Positions 50,724 through 59,653 of a DNA stretch of 64,000 bases are shown here, piece after piece. The stretch is from Nocardia nova (lineage in GTDB: Bacteria; Actinomycetota; Actinomycetes; Mycobacteriales; Mycobacteriaceae): positions 22,448 to 86,447 of the forward strand of contig NZ_PSZE01000029.1 of the NCBI RefSeq assembly GCF_002933465.1, written 5' to 3'. Position numbers and translations under genes: made by a program. The first letter of the stretch is position 1. The number at the start of each line of letters is the position of its first letter. The notes below the pieces were generated by a model. It did no database searches. It saw nothing but the letters and a program-made list of their open reading frames with translations, and was not told the DNA's origin.

Positions 50724-52046
50724 ATGGCCTTCGTACGACCGACCGGTGTCACCTACTTCGACCCCGACCCGGCACATCACAGCTACGTCCTCTATTCGGG
50801 AGCGGATTCGGTGACACGCCTGATCGATCTCAACGGCGCCGTGCTCCAGCAGTGGCCGTATGCCGGTGTGCCGCCGCGCATCATCGATCCCGCGCTCAAC
50901 GGAGGCCGGGTCGGTGATGTCGGCGTCCAGCTCTCGGCCGGCGACGACCCGCGGGGCGGGATCTACGCCAATCGTACGGTGGGCCAACTGTCCTGGTCCG
51001 GCGAGCGGGTGTGGGAGTGGGGGCGACAGGCGCCCGGCGGCGCGGCTCGGCAGAATCACGATTGGGAGCTGCTGCCCAACGGGAATCGCCTGCTACTGGT
51101 AACGATTCCGCGTGTCGTGCCTGTCCTCGGGACCGAGGTGGTGGGCGATCAGGGGTTGTACGAGGTCGCGCCCGACGGGGAGATCGTGTGGGAGTGGCGT
51201 GCCGGTGACCACCTCGACGAACTGGGCTTCTCAACGGCCGGATGGGAAGCCCTGCGCGCCACCGTGACTCGCGACCCGGATGATCCCTGGGGCTATCTGG
51301 AGATCAACAGCGCCAAGACCGTGGGGCCGAACCGCTGGCACCGCGCGGACCCGGGCACCGTCTTCCACCCCGACAACATCCTGATCAGCTACCGCAAGGC
51401 CAATATCGTCGCGCTGATCGATCGGGCCAGTGGCGCCATCGTGTGGAAGCTGGGCCCATACTTCGCGGCCGAGCCGGGAGCGCAGCACCAGCGGATCAAC
51501 GTTCACAAGGTGCCCCGCCCGCTGGATCAGATTTCCGGGCAGCACAACCCGCACGTCATCGCGGACGGTCTGCCGGGCGCAGGCAACATCCTGGTGTTCG
51601 ACAACCAGGGTGGCGCCGGCTATCCGCCCGCGGCCCTCGGAATCTACGCCGGTTCGCGGGTCCTCGAGGTCGATCCCACCACGAAAGACATCGTCTGGCA
51701 GTACACCGCCGAGGATTCCGGCCTGCCATCGTGGACGTTCTTCAGCTCCTTCGTCAGCAATGCGCAGCGACTGCCGAACGGCAACACGCTCGTCACCGAA
51801 GGGATGAACGGCCGGCTGTTCCAGGTGACCCCGGACGGCAGGGTGGTCTGGGAATATCACGCGCCCTACGAGGGCTACGGCGTCGCCGGTGAGCCGGAAG
51901 TGCGCGAACCCCGCGTGCCCGGGGTGGACCGCGCCACACTGACCCGATTGGTGTATCGGGCGCAGGCCGTGCCGTTCGACTGGGTGCCGCGCGGCACCCT
52001 GCGCGCCGTCCCAGTCCGCGTCGATCATCGGCTCACCTCGTCTTGA
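50724..52046 (+). CDS. Arylsulfotransferase (ASST)-family protein
   Basis: A 440-residue cytoplasmic beta-propeller of the arylsulfotransferase family. Repeats of the form ...LLPNGNRLLL / DGEIVWEWR / RLPNGNTLVTEG / DGRVVWEYHAPYE are visible. Histidine-rich motifs QNHDWELLPNG and TVFHPDNILISYR match the ASST active-site region, where histidines accept sulfate. The family transfers sulfate between aryl esters; no signal peptide is present, unlike periplasmic ASST of enterobacteria. It is followed after 29 bases by a sulfonate-type ABC importer, so it may mobilise sulfate esters taken up by that system. Confidence 0.88.
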   Translation: MAFVRPTGVTYFDPDPAHHSYVLYSGADSVTRLIDLNGAVLQQWPYAGVPPRIIDPALNGGRVGDVGVQLSAGDDPRGGIYANRTVGQLSWSGERVWEWGRQAPGGAARQNHDWELLPNGNRLLLVTIPRVVPVLGTEVVGDQGLYEVAPDGEIVWEWRAGDHLDELGFSTAGWEALRATVTRDPDDPWGYLEINSAKTVGPNRWHRADPGTVFHPDNILISYRKANIVALIDRASGAIVWKLGPYFAAEPGAQHQRINVHKVPRPLDQISGQHNPHVIADGLPGAGNILVFDNQGGAGYPPAALGIYAGSRVLEVDPTTKDIVWQYTAEDSGLPSWTFFSSFVSNAQRLPNGNTLVTEGMNGRLFQVTPDGRVVWEYHAPYEGYGVAGEPEVREPRVPGVDRATLTRLVYRAQAVPFDWVPRGTLRAVPVRVDHRLTSS

Positions 52047-52075
52047 ATTCGTTTCTCTCCCAGGAAGTTCGGCCC

Positions 52076-52924
52076 ATGACCACATCGAGTCTGCACACCG
52101 CGTCGGACACCGCGACCGACCGCAGTCCACGCCGCGCGAGTGCGCGCATATCCCGGCCGAGCAGCCCGCGCTGGCGTGCGGCAGGCGGCACGGTCGTCAG
52201 CCTGGCGCTGGCCGGAATCGTCTGGACACTGGTCGCCGCCACCGGACATTTTCCCGCCCAACTGTTTCCGAGTCTGCCGAAGATCGCCGCGGCCGGGCAT
52301 ACGCTCTGGTCGGAGGGACTGCTGCTCCCGGATATCGCGGCCAGCCTGCGGCGGGCTCTGATCGGCTTCGCCGTCGGCTCGGCCGCCGGTGTGGCCGCCG
52401 CGATCCTCACCGCGAGCACGACCGCCGGGCGCAGGCTGTTGCAGCCGGTGCTGCGTTTACTGTCCCCCGTCCCGACTATCGGCCTGGTGCCGCTGGCGAT
52501 CCTGTGGTTCGGGCTGGGAGAGAGCAGCAAGACCCTCGTCATCGCACTGGGCGTCCTGGTCCCGGTGTGGATCAACAGCCACACCGGATTCTCCAGTACG
52601 CCAGCCGATTTCCTGCGGGCCTCCCGCTGTCTCGGCGCCGGTCGCGGCCAGATCCTGGCTCGCGTGGTGATTCCCGAGGCACTCCCGGATGTCACGGCCG
52701 GGCTGCGGGTCGGCGCCGCGATGGCATTCGTCCTGATCGTGGTCGCCGAAATGACCGGCACCACAGCGGGTATCGGCTACCGCATCTATCAGGCGCAGCT
52801 GTACTCCCAGGCCGACCGCCTCATCTTCTGTCTGATCGTTCTCGGAATCATCGGAGCCGTATGTGATTTCGCCATCGCCGCAGTCACCGAGCCGATCACC
52901 CGCTGGGCACGTGAGGAACGCTGA
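52076..52924 (+). CDS. Sulfonate/taurine-type ABC permease (SsuC-like)
   Basis: A 282-residue permease with six helices. The SsuC/TauC signature is seen in LFPSLPKIAAAGHTLWSEGL then LLPDIAASLRRALIGFAVGS, PTIGLVPLAILWFGLGESSK and the EAA loop DFLRASRCLGAGRGQILARV. The ATG at 52076 has AGGAAG 9 bases upstream. It lies 1 base before the ATPase gene. The family imports aliphatic sulfonates, taurine, nitrate or thiamine precursors; the arylsulfotransferase neighbour favours a sulfur compound. Confidence 0.92.
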   Translation: MTTSSLHTASDTATDRSPRRASARISRPSSPRWRAAGGTVVSLALAGIVWTLVAATGHFPAQLFPSLPKIAAAGHTLWSEGLLLPDIAASLRRALIGFAVGSAAGVAAAILTASTTAGRRLLQPVLRLLSPVPTIGLVPLAILWFGLGESSKTLVIALGVLVPVWINSHTGFSSTPADFLRASRCLGAGRGQILARVVIPEALPDVTAGLRVGAAMAFVLIVVAEMTGTTAGIGYRIYQAQLYSQADRLIFCLIVLGIIGAVCDFAIAAVTEPITRWAREER

Positions 52925-52925
52925 G

Positions 52926-53699
52926 ATGACCATCGCGGCACACGATCTCGTCGTGCACTTCCCGGATCAGCCCGCTCCCACGCTGCGCGACATCAGCATC
53001 AGCGTTCCCGACGGCTCGTTTCTCGTGCTCGTCGGCGCCTCGGGCAGCGGCAAATCGACACTCCTGCACTGCCTTGCGGGCCTGCTCACGCCGACCTCCG
53101 GCACCGTGGTCGACAGCGGCGAACCGGTGACCGCCCCGGACCCTCGCCGTGGCGTCGCCTTCCAGCGCGACGTCTTGTTCCCGTGGATGAGCGTCGCCGA
53201 CAATATCGCGTTCGCCCTACGAGCACACCGGGTTCCGCGTGGTCACTGGCCCGCTCGCACCGCCGAACTGCTCGACCTCGTCGAACTGCCCGCCGACGTC
53301 GGCAAACAGCGGCCGAGCAGGCTCTCCGGCGGCATGCGCCAGCGCGTCGGCATCGCGCGGATGTTGGCCGGAGAACCAACCACCATGCTGATGGACGAAC
53401 CGTTCGCGGCGCTGGACGCGCTCACCCGGCTGAAGATGCAGGACCTCCTCATCGACCTGTGGACGCGGCTGCATCGCACCGTCGTCTTCGTCACCCACGA
53501 TGTCGACGAGGCAATTCGGTTGTCGGACACCATCGGCGTGCTGAAGGACGGCCGGATCACCAGCCACATCACCAACCCGTTGCCCCGCCCCCGGCCCGCC
53601 GCCGCACTCGCCGACCGGACCGGATACAGCGAACTCCGCCGCCGCTTGCACCACGAACTCGGCATCGACCACGAACCCGCAGACAGAGAGACCCGATGA
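52926..53699 (+). CDS. Sulfonate/taurine-type ABC ATPase (SsuB-like)
   Basis: A 257-residue ATPase. Walker A is GASGSGKS, the Q-loop FQRDVLFPWMSVADNIAFAL, the signature LSGGMRQRVGIARM and Walker B MLMDEPFAALDALTRLKMQD, with VTHDVDEAIRLSD. This is the canonical pattern of the nitrate/sulfonate/taurine branch. It starts 1 base after the permease stop and overlaps the binding-protein gene by ATGA. Confidence 0.93.
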   Translation: MTIAAHDLVVHFPDQPAPTLRDISISVPDGSFLVLVGASGSGKSTLLHCLAGLLTPTSGTVVDSGEPVTAPDPRRGVAFQRDVLFPWMSVADNIAFALRAHRVPRGHWPARTAELLDLVELPADVGKQRPSRLSGGMRQRVGIARMLAGEPTTMLMDEPFAALDALTRLKMQDLLIDLWTRLHRTVVFVTHDVDEAIRLSDTIGVLKDGRITSHITNPLPRPRPAAALADRTGYSELRRRLHHELGIDHEPADRETR

Positions 53700-54655
53700 A
53701 GATACCGACCCGGCTGCTCGCCGCCGTTCTCGCCGTGACCGCGTTGTCGTTTTCCCTTGTCGCATGCGGCAATTCGGACGACAGCGACCCTTCGACCCTC
53801 ACCGTCGGATTCGTCGTCGACCCCTCCTGGGCGCAGGTACCCGTCGCCCAGCGTGCGGGGATCTTCGACAAACACGGCGTGCAGGTCAAGGTCGTGAATT
53901 TCCCCTCCGGCATCGAGGCGCTGCAAGCGCTCGCCGCGCACCAGGTCGACGTCGCCACGGCCGCCGATGTGCCCGCCGCCGCCACCCTGACGCGATCTCC
54001 TTCCTTGCGGGTCGTCGGTGACGGATCACGGTGGCAGGGATCGCGCGTCATCGCCCGGCGCAGCGCCGGGATCACCTCGATCGAGAACCTCGCGGGACGA
54101 TCCATCGGCACCCCGCTGGGCACCAGCGCGGCTTACTTCGCCGAAGATACGTTGGCGGCCAGCCGAATCGACGCGAAGCTCGTGCAGGTGGCACCGCAGG
54201 CGACGGTCACCGCCGTGACCCGGCGCAACGTCGACGCTGTCGCGATCTTCCAGCCATACCAGGCCCAGGTCATCGCCGCCCTCGGCGACGACGCGGTCGA
54301 GCTGTCCGGCGGCGCCTACAACCAGCACAGCCTCTACCTGGCCACCGACACCGCGACAACGCGGAAATCGGCGGCGCTGTCCTCCTTCTTCGCCGCCCTG
54401 AACGAGGCGGGCGCGCAGCTGACGGCGCGCTCGGCCACCGCGATCACCGCCGTCGCCGACGCGACCCAACTCACCCCGGACCTCCTCGCGAAGGTCCTCC
54501 CGGAATTCGACTTCACCCTGCAGTTGCACCCCGACCTCGCCCCGAAACTCGCCACCCTCGCCACCTGGGCCCGTAATCAGGGCTCACTCGAAGAGTCCGC
54601 CCAGCTCCCCGACTACGGCTCCCTGCTCGACGGCGAGTTCGTGAAGCATGGCTAG
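53696..54655 (+). CDS. Sulfonate/taurine-type ABC binding lipoprotein (SsuA-like)
   Basis: A 319-residue solute-binding lipoprotein. The signal peptide (MKIPTRLLAAVLAVTALSFS) ends with LVAC, lipidated Cys24. The mature part contains LTVGFVVDPSWAQVPVAQRA, VVNFPSGIEALQALAAHQVD and the SIGTPLGTSAAYF phosphate/sulfonate-type helix. A C-terminal coil reads FVKHG. It follows the SsuA/TauA fold of the NMT1-like family. It completes a full ABC importer in the order permease, ATPase, binding protein. Confidence 0.92.
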   Translation: MKIPTRLLAAVLAVTALSFSLVACGNSDDSDPSTLTVGFVVDPSWAQVPVAQRAGIFDKHGVQVKVVNFPSGIEALQALAAHQVDVATAADVPAAATLTRSPSLRVVGDGSRWQGSRVIARRSAGITSIENLAGRSIGTPLGTSAAYFAEDTLAASRIDAKLVQVAPQATVTAVTRRNVDAVAIFQPYQAQVIAALGDDAVELSGGAYNQHSLYLATDTATTRKSAALSSFFAALNEAGAQLTARSATAITAVADATQLTPDLLAKVLPEFDFTLQLHPDLAPKLATLATWARNQGSLEESAQLPDYGSLLDGEFVKHG

Positions 54656-54687
54656 TGCCCCACACCCAAGTGGGCGATCGAGGTGCG

Positions 54688-54948
54688 CTAGGTGGTCGCG
54701 AGCAGGTCGTCCAGCAGTGACCGGGTGTGGACGAGTCGGTCGATATCACCGGTAATACGGCGACGCTCCACTTCCAGTCGTTCGCGGCAGCCGTCCAACA
54801 GCAGGGAGTCGCCCGACAGGCACGAGAGGATCTCGCCGATGAGGTCCATATGCAGGCCCGCAGCGAGCAGCGTGCGGATGTGCGCGACCGTGCGGACGTC
54901 GGCGTCGCCGAAGACGCGGTACCCGGCGGCGGTTCGCTCCGACTCCCC
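54688..54948 (-). pseudogene. MerR-family regulator, N-terminus deleted
   Basis: The minus frame reads RTAAGYRVFGDADVRTVAHI then RTLLAAGLHMDLIGEILSCL and ERLEVERRRITGDIDRLVHT to the stop. This is the wing-2 region and dimerisation helix of a MerR regulator. The first ~35 residues, with the recognition helix, are missing. Instead the sequence runs directly into the start of the MFS gene on the other strand. Confidence 0.75.
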
Positions 54949-56099
54949 ATCCTCATCTTCTGTGTATTCAGCGTCACCACCGGCGAATTCGTCGTCGCCG
55001 GAATCCTGCCCGAGGTCGCCGCCGACCTCGGGGTCACCGTCGGCGCCGCCGGTCTGCTGGTCACCGCGTACGCCGCCGGCATGATCATCGGCGGGCCGCT
55101 GCTCACCGCCGTGACAGCCGGAATCGATCGGAAGCGGCTGATGGTGGCCCTGCTGGCTGTCGCGGTCGTCGGCAATGCCGTCTCCGCCCTCGCGCCCGAC
55201 TTCCGGCTGCTGTTGGCGGCACGGTTGCTCACCGCACTGGTGACCTCGACGTTCTTCGCCCAGGCCGTCGTGATCGCGGTACAGTCCGCGGCCCCGGAAC
55301 GAGCCGGAACCATGGTGGCCCGCTTGGCATTCGGCATGAACCTGGCGATGATCCTCGGAGCCCCGATCGGCACCCGGATCGGTAGTCAGTGGGGTTGGCG
55401 GGCGACGTTCGCCACGATCGCGGTCGCCTGCCTCATCGGCCTCGTCTCGGTCGCCCGGACATTCGCCTCCGCGACCGACGCGGACCGGACCTCGGCCGTC
55501 GCGGAGTTGCGGGTCCTGCGGCGGGGGCCGGTGCTGGTGGCGCTGGCGATCACCGCGGTCGGCAACGTCGGAGCACTGATGGTGTTCAGCTACCTCGCCC
55601 CGCTGCTGACGAACCTGGGTCGGCATCCCGCCGGCCGCCTGCCACTGCTGCTGCTCGCCTATGGCGTCGGCGCGACGATCGGCAATCTCGTCGGCGGCAG
55701 ACTCTACGACCACAACCCACGGTTCGCTCAGCCCGCCCTGCTCGGGCTGCTGGCCGCGACCTTCGTGGGTGCGTGGTTCATCGCAACCGTCACCGCGCTC
55801 ACCGTGCTCGCCGTCGTCGCGATCGGTCTCCTCGGCTTCGCCGTCATCCCCGGAATGCAGGCGCGCGTGATGACAACCGCCGCCGCGGCACCCACCCTGG
55901 CCATGGCCGTCAACGCCTCCGGCTACCAGCTCGCCGCGGCCGCCGCAGGACTCGTCGGTGGACTGATCTCGCCGACTCGCCCGCAGGCCCCCGCCCCCTC
56001 TATCTCGTCGCCGCCGGCCTCACCGTCTGCGGCTTGCTCATGACCATCACCGCCAACCGTGCGTCCCACCCCCAGGACGTCGCGGTCATGCTGGATTGA
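54940..56099 (+). pseudogene. MFS efflux gene, start deleted and C-terminus frameshifted
   Basis: A DHA1-type exporter from RLPILIFCVFSVTTGEFVVA then GILPEVAADLGVTVGAAGLL through YLAPLLTNLGRHPAGRLPLL to GYQLAAAAAGLVGGLI. At about 55970 a one-base shift moves the last helix into the next frame (DSPAGPRPLYLVAAGLTVCG), ending at 56099. The first codons are also gone; the plus frame is open only through the antisense of MerR. A start and a clean end are therefore lacking, although nearly the whole transporter is present. The remnant arrangement shows that it was once controlled by the divergent MerR. Confidence 0.75.
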
Positions 56100-56130
56100 T
56101 CCGCTCAACAGCCGACACGCGCCCCGCCGG

Positions 56131-56604
56131 TTACGGACCGGCGGGCCGTGCGATCACCGCATCCAGCGACCACCGGCCGGGCCCCACCCACAGCAGGAAG
56201 ATCAAACCGAGCAGCATCGCGAAATCGGTGCGTGCGTCGTGGGCCATTCCCCAGAAACCCTGCACTCCGCCGAATCCGCCCGGGCGCAGCTCACGCACTT
56301 TGGTCAGCGCGATCGCCAGGCCGATGTCGATCAGCAGCGGCACCGTGGCCAGCCGGGTCAGCAGACCGAACAGGATCAAGGCGCCGCACACGATTTCGAC
56401 GACACCGTCGAGGTCGGCGAAGAACGTCGGTGCCGGTATCCCGATCTTGTCGAAGCGACCCGGCCCCAGCGTGTGCGGGTAGACGAACTTCTGAATCCCC
56501 TCACTGAGGAACACCAGTCCCACCGCCACCCGGATACAGATCACCGCGGGCGGGCCCTCGGGGCCCAGCATCTTCGACCACGACCACCGCTGCGCTTCCG
56601 CCAT
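56131..56604 (-). CDS. DoxX-family membrane protein
   Basis: A 157-residue four-helix DoxX-like protein. The characteristic first helix AVICIRVAVGLVFLSEGIQK is followed by FDKIGIPAPTFFADLDGVVE, then GLLTRLATVPLLIDIGLAIA, HDARTDFAMLLGLIFLLWVG and PGRWSLDAVI. DoxX-type proteins are linked to redox balance and thiosulfate:quinone oxidoreductase complexes. The ATG at 56604 starts the family-like sequence. It stands alone between the broken MFS gene and the mycolyltransferase. Confidence 0.88.
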   Translation of the reverse strand: MAEAQRWSWSKMLGPEGPPAVICIRVAVGLVFLSEGIQKFVYPHTLGPGRFDKIGIPAPTFFADLDGVVEIVCGALILFGLLTRLATVPLLIDIGLAIALTKVRELRPGGFGGVQGFWGMAHDARTDFAMLLGLIFLLWVGPGRWSLDAVIARPAGP

Positions 56605-56826
56605 GAGACTTCGCCTCCCGACATCGCCACCTGGTACCGCATCCGACCCTACGGCGAGCGCACTGCCGCTGACTGTGGATACGGCTCAGCCACTCCGTTC
56701 GATCCCGGAAGCCTCGCTGACGAAGACGACCCGGCGGCGTGCCGTGCGAGCGACACGCCGCCAGGTGGCGGTCCCGATCCCGGACCGCCGACGATCCGCA
56801 CGGTGGGAAACGCCGGCGAATCCGTA

Positions 56827-57876
56827 TCAGCCGATGTTGGCCGACAAGTCCGGAGCCATCCGATACACCTCGTCACGCCAGTTGTTCCAGGCGTGGATGC
56901 CGAAGGCCGGGAAGTCGTAGGAGATGTTCTGCGCGCCCAGTGATGCCATCCGCACCTGGAATGCGCGGGTGTTCACCAGCGCCAGGGCCTCGAGTCCCAT
57001 GCCGTTGACGGTGCCCATATTCGGTCCGTCGGTCGCGGTCGGCAGTCCACTGCCTGCCGAGATCCACAGCCGCGTGTGATTCTGAATCAGCCTGGGCGCG
57101 AACACGAACGGATCCATCCGCAGCCACTGCGGACCCCACGGCGGAGCCATCGAATCGACGTTGTAACCACCCGCGTCGAGCATCGCCACGCGGATCGCCT
57201 CGCGCATGCCCGGCCCCGAGATGTTGAGGTAGCCGGAGAAGGACCCGGCGAAGCTGAACTGGTCGGGATGGTAGGCGGCCAGCGTCAGCGCGGCACTGCC
57301 GCCCATCGACAGTCCGAAGACGCCGTTGCGGTCGGCACGGAAGCCCAGCCGGTCACGCAGCGCGTCGCGCAGATTCTGTGTCAGGAAAGTCTCCCACTTG
57401 TAGGTGTAGGACTTACCCGGTCCGGCCGAAAAGGCTTGCAGCGCACCGGATCCCGACGACGACCCGGACGAGGATCCCGAGCCGGGCGCGACACCGAGGA
57501 AGCTCGACGGCGCGTTCCAGTCCGCGTAGAAGCTGGACTGTCCGCCGACGGGCATCACCACGTTGATATTCCAGGAGGTCAGCAGGTGCGCGATATCGGT
57601 TTCGATCTCCCAGCCGTTGAGATCCTCGCGGGCGCGCATGCCGTCGAGGGCGTAGACGACGCGGTCGGTATTGCCGTCGGCGGCGCGGAAGACACGCGAT
57701 TTGATCGGCCCCATACTCGAGTCGACCCAGAAGTCGAAGCCGGCGGGGTCGAAGGCGGCCGAGGCCCGCGGGAGCTGGCCCGATACCGCGGCGGTCAGCG
57801 GTACGAACAGCGCCAGAGCCAAGGCGAGCAGGGTCCGCCCGAGCGTCCCGGATCTCTGCCGACGCAATCTTCGCAT
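56827..57876 (-). CDS. Secreted mycolyltransferase (antigen-85 family)
   Basis: A 349-residue exported esterase of the antigen-85 family, which transfers mycolic acids onto trehalose and arabinogalactan in the cell envelope. The signal peptide covers residues 1-41 (TLLALALALFVPLTAAVSG, cleavage near ASA-AF). The mature domain has GFDFWVDSSMGPIKSRVF and the NVVMPVGGQSSFYADW stretch, nucleophile Ser190 in GLSMGGSA, and His328 in GIHAWNNW. A Ser/Gly linker (132-144, GSGSSSGSSSGSG) replaces the loop near the active-site entrance and is unusual. The ATG follows AAAGGTG. Presence of this enzyme indicates a mycolic-acid cell wall. Confidence 0.93.
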   Translation of the reverse strand: MRRLRRQRSGTLGRTLLALALALFVPLTAAVSGQLPRASAAFDPAGFDFWVDSSMGPIKSRVFRAADGNTDRVVYALDGMRAREDLNGWEIETDIAHLLTSWNINVVMPVGGQSSFYADWNAPSSFLGVAPGSGSSSGSSSGSGALQAFSAGPGKSYTYKWETFLTQNLRDALRDRLGFRADRNGVFGLSMGGSAALTLAAYHPDQFSFAGSFSGYLNISGPGMREAIRVAMLDAGGYNVDSMAPPWGPQWLRMDPFVFAPRLIQNHTRLWISAGSGLPTATDGPNMGTVNGMGLEALALVNTRAFQVRMASLGAQNISYDFPAFGIHAWNNWRDEVYRMAPDLSANIG

Positions 57877-58085
57877 GTAAACAGCACCTTTCGTGATCGA
57901 ACGCCGAGGCCCCGCCCCCGCCGGGCCGCGACGGTGCCCAGTGCCGCCACCCCGACCCCCGGTCTCGCCGGGGTGCGCCCGCGCTGCGCGTGTCACGCCC
58001 GTATCGACCACCCGTTCAGCACCGTTACTGAAATGTGATGTTTATTTCCGATCGACCGGTCTCGCATAACAGACATACCGAGCGG

Positions 58086-58865
58086 TCAGCCGGCGAAGGC
58101 GACCGGCGTCCGTGTGTCCGGACCATCCAGCGAGATGGTGCGCGCGACCTTCTGCGGCGCTCCGCCGATCAGCCCCCGCCACGGCAGGTAACGCAGCATC
58201 CGCACGTTGAGGTTCCGAAATCCGATCATCGCCCTGGTACTCGGCGCGTACCAGGCACCGACGCCCTCGGCGAACTTTTGACAGGCGTCGACCATCGGGC
58301 GCATCCGGTCCTCGTAGCGCGCGAAGCCGCGCGGTGATCGTCACGAGCCGCCGCCAGTTCGGCGGCCAGCACGTAGGCGCCGACGAGCGACAGATCCGCA
58401 CCCTGCCCCGATAGTGGTGACGCGCAGTAACCGGCGTCGCCGACCAGCGCGACCCGGCCCGACGACCACGCCTGCATCCGAATCTGCGCCATGGCATCGA
58501 AGTAGAAGTCCGGCGCGGCGGGCGGTGTCACGGTAGTCGTAGTCGAGCCGATCCGAGGCCCACGCGAAGATCGCCTTCGCCATCGTGTAGATCGAGATGT
58601 AGTAGCCCATGTGGCGCAGGAACGGCGACTCCGGCCCGAACACCAGCCCGCGAGTGTTCGAATGCGCGCCGTCGGCGCCGACGCCGTTGAAGGTCTCGCT
58701 GTCGATGCTGACACGCACTCGCCCGGCAGAGTCGACATAGCACGTGCCGCGTTTGCCGGTGCCGCGCTCGTGGACCTGTTCCAGCAGACCCACCCGGCGA
58801 ACCACCTCGGTGGCCGTACCCAGCACGTCGACGGCCTGGCCGCCGGCCCCGCACCGGCCAGGGCC
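58086..58865 (-). pseudogene. FAD-dependent monooxygenase, decayed
   Basis: Segments of a PHBH-type aromatic monooxygenase lie in three frames: AVDVLGTATEVVRRVGLLEQ to KAIFAWASDRLDYDYRD, then FDAMAQIRMQAWSSGRVALV GDAGYCASPLSGQGADLSLV, then RMRPMVDACQKFAEGVGAWY. The GDA motif is intact, but the N-terminal FAD-binding GxGxxG part is missing and two frameshifts (about 58520 and 58325) break it. From 58866 to 59198 nothing else is recognisable. Confidence 0.8.
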
Positions 58866-59198
58866 TCGGACTGGCGGCGCACCAGCTCATCGACGCGGAA
58901 AACACGCCGCGCGGACGCGATCTCGCTCGCGCGATTCGGTTCATCGCGGACCGTCTCGATGCGGAAGACGCAGCGGGCGCCTGATTCACCGGAAGCGGAG
59001 TCGGCGTATTCCTGTGGACCGCACAATCATTCGAGTCGACCGAACGATATTCGGCCTTGACACGCTGGGGATGCCGACAGCTCCGTCCCACCGCATGCGC
59101 GACTTCACCCTCGCTCGGCCGCATCCCTCGCGGTGGGCCGGCCGCGGCCCCACTACGCCATCCTCAGCCCGCGACGCGGAAACGCATTCGCCCGCAGC

Positions 59199-59279
59199 CT
59201 ACTTGTCAGGGAACCCGGCGGAGAATCCGGCGGCTATGAGTACGGCGGCGATGACCGACAGGACGGCGATGCTCCACAT
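59199..59279 (-). CDS. 26-residue membrane micropeptide
   Basis: ATG to TAG of 26 codons, preceded by AAGAGG (59290-59285) with a 5-base spacer. The product is one membrane helix (IAVLSVIAAVLIAAGFSAGF at residues 4-23) flanked by MWS and PDK, so it has the size and shape of small single-helix subunits such as KdpF or respiratory accessory peptides. It is not next to such an operon. The strong ribosome binding site and clean helix support a gene; function is unknown. It reads from der towards the broken monooxygenase. Confidence 0.5.
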   Translation of the reverse strand: MWSIAVLSVIAAVLIAAGFSAGFPDK

Positions 59280-59653
59280 GGCAAACCTCTTCGATTATGG
59301 GCCAAGCGAACTCACCGTAGCTTGATGTGCTTCACACCGCGGCCGAAACGGCGTATTCGGCAGCGCCGACTCGCCCGCGCCGAGTCCGACCCGCCCACAA
59401 CGCAATTCCCCGGCGCCGTGCGGGCGGGCGCGATGCGATGGGCCGGCTCGGTCGATGCCCGCGTATGACAGGGCGGTTTTGCTGCGACGAACTCGGGCTC
59501 GCCCGAACCTGCCGCACACACATGTTTCAATGCGCATATGTCCGTGAGGCAATGAATTGGTGCGGTAGATCCCCGGGCGGAACTCTCCTCGACGCCGGGA
59601 ATCGGCGGGGACGTCCGGTGCGGACGAAACATCCGCCCGCACCGGCACTTCCA

